From assembly GCA_051000395.1 (NCBI GenBank), contig JBPCOI010000080.1, positions 1-26,685 on the forward strand: a stretch of DNA of 26,685 nucleotides, given 5' to 3'. The stretch is from JBPCOI01 sp051000395 (lineage in GTDB: Bacteria > Actinomycetota > Actinomycetes > Mycobacteriales > Jatrophihabitantaceae). The position numbers were made by a program, and so were the translations under genes. Under the pieces are notes generated by a model. The model had not been told where the DNA came from. It was given only the letters and a program-made list of their open reading frames with translations, and did not search any database. Positions 21,065-26,685 of this stretch are shown here, piece by piece; the first letter of the stretch is position 1, and every line of letters begins with the position of its first letter.

Positions 21065-22594
21065 ATGAGCGAACGGCTGTCCTCGGCAGACGTCTCGTTC
21101 TTCTACCTGGAGACGACCTCGAGCCCGCAGCACGTCGGCGGCATCGCGATTTTCGCGGCCCCCGCGCCGGCGGGGGAGGGTCCCGGGTTCGACTACGAGC
21201 GGCTGGTCGGCCTGCTCGAGGAACGCATCGCGCTCGTTCCGCGCTACCGCCAGAAGATGCGCACGGTGCCGGGCAACCTGGCCCATCCGGTGTGGGTGGA
21301 CGACGCGAACTTCGACATCACCTACCACGTGCGTCGATCGGCGCTGCCGCGGCCGGGCACCGACGCTCAGCTGCTCGAGTTCTGCGCGCGGGTCCAGTCC
21401 CGGCTGCTCGACCGCGACCGTCCGCTGTGGGAGATGTACCTGATCGAGGGACTCTCCAGCGGACGAGTCGTGATCATGAGTAAGACGCATCATTCGATGG
21501 TCGACGGCATCGATGCGCTCGACATCACCCAGGTGCTGCTGGACGAATCCCCCGAGCCGCGGCGGAGCGGCTCGACGCTGTGGATGCCGCAGCCGGAGCC
21601 CAGCTCGACGCAACTCGTCCTCGAGGCGCTCGCCGGAGTCGTGCACCGTCCGGCTGAACTCGCCGAGGCGGTGCGCCTGGATGCCCGGTCGACGAGCGGC
21701 TGGCTGGCGGGTGTGTGCGCCGGCGTCGGGTCCGCGGCGGCGTCGCTGGTGCGCAGTGGTCGCGTCTGGCCGCTGTCGGCCGCCGTCGGCGAGCAGCGCC
21801 GGTTGGCCGTCGCGCGCACCCGGCTGGAGGACTATCGGCAGGTCCGTCGCGTGCAGGGCGGCACCGTCAACGACGTCATGATCGCTACGGTCGCGGGCGC
21901 CCTGCGCGGGTGGCTGTTGTCGCGCGGCCAGACCCTGGGTCCGGCCGCGACGGTGCGCGCGCTCGTCCCGGTGAGCGTGCGGGAGGCTGTCGGGCCGACG
22001 CCTGCCGGGCCGGACGATTGCGGCAGTGCGGGCGCGGTCCGGGCGACGCTGGTCGACCTACCGGTGGGCGAGGCCGAACCGCTGCGCCGGCTCGCGCAGA
22101 TCCGCAATGCGACGGGGGCGCAGCAGCAGTCCGGGCGCTCGGTGGGCGCGGATGCGCTCGTGGCGCTCAGCGGCTTCGCCCCGCCCACGCTGCACTCGCT
22201 CGGTGCGCGCGCCGCCAACGGTCTGACGCGGCGGATGTTCGACCTGGTCGTCGCGAACGTGCCCGGCCCGCAGCACCCGCTCTATGCAGCGGGCGCGCGG
22301 ATGACGGAGATATTCCCGGTTTTACCCCTCGGCCGCGGGCACGCGGTGTCGATAGGGCTGACGTCCTATGACGGCGGGGTGTACTTCGGCGTCAATGCCG
22401 ACCGGGACGCGGTCCCCGACGTGCAGGTGCTCGCGGACCTGGTCATCGAGTCGCTCGCCGAGCTCGTTGCGGCCAGCCCGCAGCGGGAGGTGGCCGTCGC
22501 GCCGTCCCCCGGCTTTTCCCTGCGGCAGGCGCGTGCAGCGGGCTCGCACCACCCCTTCCGGGCGGCGCAGGAGGCCAGGGAGCCGCAACCGTGA
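21065..22594 (+). CDS. Wax ester synthase / diacylglycerol acyltransferase (WS/DGAT)
   Basis: A 509-aa bifunctional acyltransferase that esterifies acyl-CoA to diacylglycerol or a fatty alcohol, making triacylglycerol or wax ester storage lipid. It starts with the family MSERLSSADVSFFYLET, has DRPLWEMYLIEGL, the catalytic HHxxxDG motif (H142-H143-S-M-V-D147-G148; H143 as general base), the VNDVMIATVAGALR segment and the NVPGP motif near residue 399. Length is slightly above the usual 450-480, with a proline/alanine-rich C-terminal tail. ATG 21065 is chosen for the -10-like GACAAT before it. It overlaps the patatin gene by GTGA, leading a lipid operon. Confidence 0.93.
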   Translation: MSERLSSADVSFFYLETTSSPQHVGGIAIFAAPAPAGEGPGFDYERLVGLLEERIALVPRYRQKMRTVPGNLAHPVWVDDANFDITYHVRRSALPRPGTDAQLLEFCARVQSRLLDRDRPLWEMYLIEGLSSGRVVIMSKTHHSMVDGIDALDITQVLLDESPEPRRSGSTLWMPQPEPSSTQLVLEALAGVVHRPAELAEAVRLDARSTSGWLAGVCAGVGSAAASLVRSGRVWPLSAAVGEQRRLAVARTRLEDYRQVRRVQGGTVNDVMIATVAGALRGWLLSRGQTLGPAATVRALVPVSVREAVGPTPAGPDDCGSAGAVRATLVDLPVGEAEPLRRLAQIRNATGAQQQSGRSVGADALVALSGFAPPTLHSLGARAANGLTRRMFDLVVANVPGPQHPLYAAGARMTEIFPVLPLGRGHAVSIGLTSYDGGVYFGVNADRDAVPDVQVLADLVIESLAELVAASPQREVAVAPSPGFSLRQARAAGSHHPFRAAQEAREPQP

Positions 22595-23670
22595 GCGACG
22601 CGGCCTCGCGCGGGCGCCAGGGCGGCGCGCAACGTCCGCGCCGGGCGATCGTGCTCGGCGCCGGGGGAGTGCTGGGCTTTGCTTGGACCCTCGGGGCGTT
22701 GTCGGCGCTGGAGTCGGTCGCGGGCTTCGACGTCCGCGACGTGGATCTCGTGATCGGGACGTCCGCCGGCTCGGTTGCCGCCGCGCTGCTCGGCTGCGGG
22801 CTGCCCGTGGACGCGCTGTGCCGCCACCATCAGGGCGTGCCGGTGCCCGAGGACCCGCCCATCGCCTACGACTACGCGGGGACCGGTGCCGCGCTGCCGC
22901 GTCGCCCCCGGATGAGGCCGGCTTCACCGCGCCTGGTGCTCGACGCGCTGCGCCATCCGCGCCGTACCCCGCCGATGGTGGCGCTGTCTGGACTGCTGCC
23001 GAGCGGGCGCGGATCCCTGAAACCCGTGCACGACCTGGTCGCGGAGGTCGCCGAGGGTGCCGGCTTCGGGCAGACGTGGCCCGACGCGCCACGTCCGTGG
23101 ATCGTTGCCTCCGATTACCGGGCCGGCACGCGGGTGGTGTTCGGCCGCGACAACTTCGCTGCCCGCCGCGACGGCGCGCCGCGGGTCGTGCGACGCGCCG
23201 GACTTGCCGACGCGGTGACGGCGTCGTGCTCGATACCCGCGTGGTACGCGCCAATGGTCATCGACGGCGTGCCCTACGTCGACGGCGGGCTGATGTCGAA
23301 CGCGTCGGTCGACGTGCTGCAGGGCACCGCGGTCGACGAGGTCTTCGTTCTCGCGCCGATGGCCTCGCTCGCAATGGATCGCCCCCGCAGTGCGATCGGG
23401 CGACTTGAGCGGGTCGTGCGACGCTCGATCACCAGGTCGATCATGGCGGATGTGGCCACTTTGCGCGCGACCGGTGTCCGCGCGTGCGTACTCGCCCCGG
23501 AGGTCGCCGACCTCGAGATCATCGGAGTGAACCTGATGAACCCGTTGCGGCGCACCGAGGTGCTCGAGACGGCGCGTGAAACGGCGGCCGGGCAGCTTCG
23601 TGCTCAGCTCGCGCACGATCGCCCGCGACGCAGCGCGCGGGAGAAGACCTCCGGTTCGGCGCCGGCGTGA
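22591..23670 (+). CDS. Patatin-like phospholipase / lipid hydrolase
   Basis: A 359-aa patatin-family acyl hydrolase. The oxyanion-hole segment LGAGGVLGFAWTLGAL (about 22-37), nucleophile S58 in GTSAGS, and catalytic D231 in YVDGGLMSN are all present, so the Ser-Asp dyad is complete. The ordering matches bacterial patatins that release fatty acids from phospholipids or neutral lipids. The N-terminal 18 residues are basic, and no signal peptide is seen, so it is likely cytoplasmic or peripheral at the membrane or lipid bodies. It is translationally coupled to the WS/DGAT gene (GTGA) and the DUF6912 gene, which suggests a joint role in making and remodelling storage lipid; that link is inference. 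Confidence 0.92.
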   Translation: MSDAASRGRQGGAQRPRRAIVLGAGGVLGFAWTLGALSALESVAGFDVRDVDLVIGTSAGSVAAALLGCGLPVDALCRHHQGVPVPEDPPIAYDYAGTGAALPRRPRMRPASPRLVLDALRHPRRTPPMVALSGLLPSGRGSLKPVHDLVAEVAEGAGFGQTWPDAPRPWIVASDYRAGTRVVFGRDNFAARRDGAPRVVRRAGLADAVTASCSIPAWYAPMVIDGVPYVDGGLMSNASVDVLQGTAVDEVFVLAPMASLAMDRPRSAIGRLERVVRRSITRSIMADVATLRATGVRACVLAPEVADLEIIGVNLMNPLRRTEVLETARETAAGQLRAQLAHDRPRRSAREKTSGSAPA

Positions 23671-24164
23671 GGGTGTACCTGCCCGCGACGAGCACCGGGC
23701 TGCGTACCTTGGCGGACACCGGTTCACTGGGCCCCGCGCCCCTGACCGCCTTCGCCGTGACACCCGGCCTGCGCGAGTGGTACGTCGAAGGCGAACTCGA
23801 GGAACTCGAGTACGCTGCCGCGGCCGAGGCGGCCCGCGCGTCACTGCGCCTGCTGGATGCCGAGCCGAGCGCCGCGCGGCGCCGGGTCGTCGTCGCCCTG
23901 GACGCCCCGGACTCCGCGGTAGCGGTACGCGACGACCTCGACCGTGGGGTGGTCGTGCTGAGCGAGGTAGTGGCGTTGAGCCAGGTGGCGGCGGTGCACG
24001 CGGACGATGCAGCCGCGGAGCGGGCCGTCGAAATCGCGGCCCGGTCGGTGATCGCGGCCGATCTCGGTGATGCGGCTGCGCAGGAGCTCGTCGACGACGC
24101 CGAAGGCCACGAACTGTCCTGGTATGCACGCCAGGAGTTGACGGGACTTCTCGACGGGTTCTGA
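23667..24164 (+). CDS. DUF6912 family protein
   Basis: A 165-aa actinobacterial protein. It begins MRVYLPATSTGLRTLADTGS and has the conserved AFAVTPGLREWYVEG and EELEYAAAAEAARASLRLL segments, then RRRVVVALDAPDSAVAV and the terminal ELSWYARQELTGLLDGF, matching the family as I recall it. It is mostly alpha/beta, soluble, with no signal or membrane helix; an acidic surface is likely. Its function is unknown. The GTG overlaps the patatin stop (GTGA), so it is the last gene of a three-gene coupled unit. Confidence 0.85.
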   Translation: MRVYLPATSTGLRTLADTGSLGPAPLTAFAVTPGLREWYVEGELEELEYAAAAEAARASLRLLDAEPSAARRRVVVALDAPDSAVAVRDDLDRGVVVLSEVVALSQVAAVHADDAAAERAVEIAARSVIAADLGDAAAQELVDDAEGHELSWYARQELTGLLDGF

Positions 24165-24180
24165 GCTCGCAGAGGCGTGG

Positions 24181-24186
24181 CACGAT
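24181..24186 (+). promoter_or_regulatory. Possible -10 element of pruA
   Basis: CACGAT ends 6 nt before ATG 24193, the same sequence and spacing as before mtrA. Confidence 0.35.
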
Positions 24187-24192
24187 CGGGGC

Positions 24193-25821
24193 ATGGACGC
24201 AATCACCCACCCCCCAGTACCGGTCAACGAACCGGTACGCGCGTACGCACCGGACAGCGCAGAGCGGGCCAGCCTGGCAGCGACCCTCGGCGCACTCGCG
24301 TCGGAGCCAGCAGAGCTGAGCATGACGATCGGCGGTGTTCAGCGGATGGGTAGCGGCGACCGGATCGCGGTCGTCGCGCCGCATCGACACGAGGTGATAC
24401 TCGGGCACACGGCTCAGGCGAGCGATGCCGACGTCGAGCGTGCGATCGATGCCGCGCTCGCAGCGGCGCCAGCGTGGCGGGAGTTGCCGTTCGACGAACG
24501 CGCCGCGGTGTTCCTTCGCGCAGCTGACCTCCTCGCGGCGGGCTGGCGAGACCGGCTCAACGCCGCCACGATGCTGGGCCAGTCGAAGACCGTGCAGCAG
24601 GCCGAAATCGACGCGGCGTGCGAACTCGCCGATTTTCTGCGGTTCAACGTGCACTTCGCCCGCGAAATCCTGCAACAACAGCCGGCGAGCGCCCCGCTGA
24701 CCTGGAACCGGGCCGACTACCGGCCGCTGGAGGGGTTCGTCCTGGCGATCACGCCGTTCAACTTCACCGCGATCGCAGGCAACCTGCCCTCGGCGCCGGC
24801 ACTGCTCGGCAACGTTGTCGTGTGGAAGCCGTCGCCGACCCAGCAGCTTGCCGCACACCACACGATGCGGCTGTTCGATGCGGCCGGCCTGCCGCCCGGT
24901 GTGATCAACATGGTGACGGGTGACGGTGCCGCCGTCAGCGAGGTCGCCCTGCGGCATCGGGCATTGGCAGGCATCCACTTCACCGGCTCGACGGCCACGT
25001 TCCAGCACCTCTGGCGGGGCGTCGGCAAAGCCATCTCCGGCTACGCATGTTATCCGCGTCTGGTCGGAGAGACGGGCGGCAAGGACTTCGTCGTCGCGCA
25101 CCCGTCCGCCGATCCGGCGAGTCTAGTGACTGCGCTCGTGCGTGGTGCGTTCGAGTACCAGGGTCAGAAGTGCTCGGCCGCGTCGCGGGCCTACCTGCCG
25201 CGCTCGCTCTGGCAGGCCGGAGTGCGCGATGAACTCGTCGCGGTGACCGAGTCGCTGAGTTTCGGCGACGTGCGCGACTTCGCGAACTTCGGTGGCGCCG
25301 TCATCGATCGGCGGGCCTACGATCGGCTGTCCGCGGCGATCGACCAGCTGCACGCCGAGCCGTCGGCGACGGTGCTCGCAGGTGGCAAATGCGACGACAG
25401 CGTGGGCTACTTCGTGCAGCCGACCGTCGTCGAGTCCACAGATCCGACGCACGGCGTGTTCCGAACGGAATTCTTCGGCCCGTTGCTTGCCGTGCACGTC
25501 TATGACGACGCGGATTGGTCGGCGACGTTGACGCAGCTGGAGTCCGTCTCGCCGTACGCGCTCACCGGTGCGGTTTTCGCCAGGGAACGCTCCGCGGTCA
25601 TGCAGGCATCGAAGGTGCTGCGTTTCGCCGCGGGAAACTTCTACGTCAACGACAAGCCGACCGGTGCTGTCGTCGGTCAGCAGCCCTTCGGTGGGGCCCG
25701 TGCGTCGGGGACCAACGACAAGGCGGGCTCGCTGTGGAACCTGATCCGATGGCTCTCGCCGCGATCGATCAAGGAGACGTTCGTGCCGGCGACAGATCAT
25801 CGCTATCCGCACATGGGCTGA
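24193..25821 (+). CDS. pruA: L-glutamate gamma-semialdehyde dehydrogenase (1-pyrroline-5-carboxylate dehydrogenase)
   Basis: A 542-aa ALDH4-type enzyme that oxidises glutamate gamma-semialdehyde (from proline via P5C) to glutamate with NAD+. The catalytic C327 sits in FEYQGQKCSAASRAYLP and the general base E293 in GETGGKDFVV; other family segments are ITPFNFTAIAGNLPSAPALL, GNVVVWKPSPTQ, GIHFTGSTATFQHLW and GAVVGQQPFGGARASGTNDK. The N-terminal VPVNEPVRAYAPDSAERASL is typical of the monofunctional P5CDH of Actinobacteria and animals. Length fits the family. The proline dehydrogenase partner (putB) is not adjacent on the visible side. It converges with the FtsK-like gene, with 5 nt between stops. 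Confidence 0.95.
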   Translation: MDAITHPPVPVNEPVRAYAPDSAERASLAATLGALASEPAELSMTIGGVQRMGSGDRIAVVAPHRHEVILGHTAQASDADVERAIDAALAAAPAWRELPFDERAAVFLRAADLLAAGWRDRLNAATMLGQSKTVQQAEIDAACELADFLRFNVHFAREILQQQPASAPLTWNRADYRPLEGFVLAITPFNFTAIAGNLPSAPALLGNVVVWKPSPTQQLAAHHTMRLFDAAGLPPGVINMVTGDGAAVSEVALRHRALAGIHFTGSTATFQHLWRGVGKAISGYACYPRLVGETGGKDFVVAHPSADPASLVTALVRGAFEYQGQKCSAASRAYLPRSLWQAGVRDELVAVTESLSFGDVRDFANFGGAVIDRRAYDRLSAAIDQLHAEPSATVLAGGKCDDSVGYFVQPTVVESTDPTHGVFRTEFFGPLLAVHVYDDADWSATLTQLESVSPYALTGAVFARERSAVMQASKVLRFAAGNFYVNDKPTGAVVGQQPFGGARASGTNDKAGSLWNLIRWLSPRSIKETFVPATDHRYPHMG

Positions 25822-25826
25822 GCCCG

Positions 25827-26685
25827 TCACGGCACGGCCACCTGGATCGGCGTCGGCTCCGAGGCCTCCGGCAGGCTCCAGCAACCGTCGCCGACTAGGA
25901 ACCCGCGGCCGGCAGGACCGGGATGCCGCCGGCGCGGCAGGCGCAGGCCGACCAGCTCGCCGTCGATCGGTCCGGGCTGCAGCAGCAACCCGCATCGCGC
26001 CCGGCGCACCTCGGCTGCGATGCCGCGGTAGATGACCGCGATTTCCTCGCTTCGCCCGGCTGCCACCACCGCCAGCAGCGGCGGTGCGGCGCGCGCGTAC
26101 GAGGCGAGCGCGTCACCGACGGCAGTGTCGAGAAATGCTTCGCTGTCGTCGACGAGCACCGCTGTCCGCGCCGTGGCGCCGAGGTCGTCGCACAACACAT
26201 CCGCCGGCCACACAGCGTCCTCCGGCGTGAGGATTCGACAACCGCGTTCTCGCGCGATGCCGGTCAGCGGCGAGCGCCGGGGTGCCGCGACGAGGACCCG
26301 TACCGATTGCCCGAGAAGCTGGACGAGCAGCACCCGCAGCGCATTCGAGCGACCGGACCGCGGTGGCCCTGCCACGAGCAGGCGGCCCGTCCCGGCGAAC
26401 AGGTCGATCCTGATGGGCTCGGCGGCATCGCCGCCCAGCCCCAGCGTGAGCAAACCGGGTGTCTCGGCAAGCGCGTCGAGCGCAACCTTCGTGGGCAGGC
26501 TGCGGATCAGCACTGGTCGATCATCGCCAGGCTGACCGCCAGCCTGCCTGGCGTCGGGCCAGCGGCCGGCCAGCTCGGCGAGCATCCGTTCCTGCTCGGC
26601 GCGAGAAGGCGGGACACCGAGACGGACGGACCGCGATCTCGTGCCGTTCCTGGCTCTTACCCTTCGCCCCCGCGGCACCGGATCC
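25827..26685 (-). CDS. FtsK/SpoIIIE-EccC-like ATPase, C-terminal part (5' end cut by window edge)
   Basis: The last 286 or so residues of a larger protein; the frame is open to the right edge. It has a domain entry typical of FtsK/EccC modules (LTLGLGGDAAEPIRIDLFAG), a P-loop-like GRLLVAGPPRSGRSNALRVL with the usual lysine of Walker A replaced by arginine, VRVLVAAPRRSPLTGIARER, a Walker-B-like AVLVDDSEAFLD and a sensor-like LLAVVAAGRSEEIAV. This looks like the terminal, probably catalytically degenerate ATPase domain of an FHA-FtsK or type VII secretion EccC-like protein. The ATG/GTG at 26678 is likely internal. Which of the two families it belongs to cannot be decided from the fragment. Confidence 0.75.
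   Translation of the reverse strand, partial: DPVPRGRRVRARNGTRSRSVRLGVPPSRAEQERMLAELAGRWPDARQAGGQPGDDRPVLIRSLPTKVALDALAETPGLLTLGLGGDAAEPIRIDLFAGTGRLLVAGPPRSGRSNALRVLLVQLLGQSVRVLVAAPRRSPLTGIARERGCRILTPEDAVWPADVLCDDLGATARTAVLVDDSEAFLDTAVGDALASYARAAPPLLAVVAAGRSEEIAVIYRGIAAEVRRARCGLLLQPGPIDGELVGLRLPRRRHPGPAGRGFLVGDGCWSLPEASEPTPIQVAVP

Noticed and set aside
22924..25101. 725-codon minus-strand ORF spanning patatin, DUF6912 and pruA
   Set aside because: Crosses three well-supported genes and shows no recognisable domain.
26680..26685. GGATCC at the exact right end
   Set aside because: A BamHI site at the window boundary may reflect a cloning or fragment end, but one six-base match at an edge is not evidence of biology.
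1..26685. tRNA, rRNA, CRISPR arrays or known riboswitches
   Set aside because: No cloverleaf with CCA-type end, no regularly spaced repeats and no conserved riboswitch core were recognised by eye on either strand.

Overview
The window is high-GC DNA from an actinobacterium. Its core is the block mtrA-mtrB-lpqB-comFC-hpf ... secA, which is conserved across Actinobacteria (the same order surrounds secA1 in Mycobacterium and Streptomyces). A LysM protein, an Rv3235-family protein, an SAF/CpaE-like pair, a wax-ester synthase and an actinobacterial-type P5C dehydrogenase support this. The sequence alone does not fix a genus; it resembles non-mycobacterial, non-Streptomyces lineages.

Layout. (1) 1-2435, minus strand: a coupled three-gene membrane operon (glycerophosphodiesterase-type membrane domain protein, DUF4129, DUF4350), cut by the left edge; by family context a MoxR/DUF58 module probably follows. 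(2) 2543-8191, plus: mtrA, mtrB, lpqB (overlapping stops and starts), then comFC and hpf. (3) 8388-10786: a complete 2,399-bp insertion sequence with 15-bp perfect inverted ends, a 5-bp target duplication (GTCCT) and a 751-aa DDE-type transposase. (4) 10792-12185: a visibly less GC-rich patch with a four-helix membrane protein, a small secreted cysteine protein and a 60-codon ORF; it separates hpf from secA. (5) 12186-13321, minus: a tandem GNAT acetyltransferase broken by a one-base frameshift in a run of five C. (6) 13416-16379: secA. (7) 16406-17727, minus: Rv3235-family and LysM proteins, behind a promoter overlapped by a perfect palindrome. (8) 17999-20905: an unrecognised protein whose best start is a rare ATC, a small excisionase-type HTH protein, then an SAF (CpaB-like) protein and a CpaE/MinD-like ATPase. 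(9) 21065-24164: a coupled lipid operon of WS/DGAT acyltransferase, patatin-like lipase and a DUF6912 protein. (10) 24193-25821: P5C dehydrogenase (pruA). (11) 25827-26685, minus: the C-terminal part of an FtsK/EccC-like ATPase, cut by the right edge.

The genes combine envelope stress signalling (MtrAB-LpqB), protein export (SecA), ribosome hibernation (HPF), DNA uptake/PRTase (ComFC), storage-lipid turnover and proline catabolism. Two patterns recur. Genes within operons overlap by 1 or 4 nt (GTGA, ATGA or TAGTG). Many operon-first genes have no clear Shine-Dalgarno but have a -10-like hexamer ending 5-7 nt before the start codon, which predicts leaderless mRNAs. No tRNA, rRNA or CRISPR array was seen, and no gene-free stretch exceeds about 300 bases; the longest, 17728-17998, holds the LysM promoter and palindrome and a DnaA-box match.
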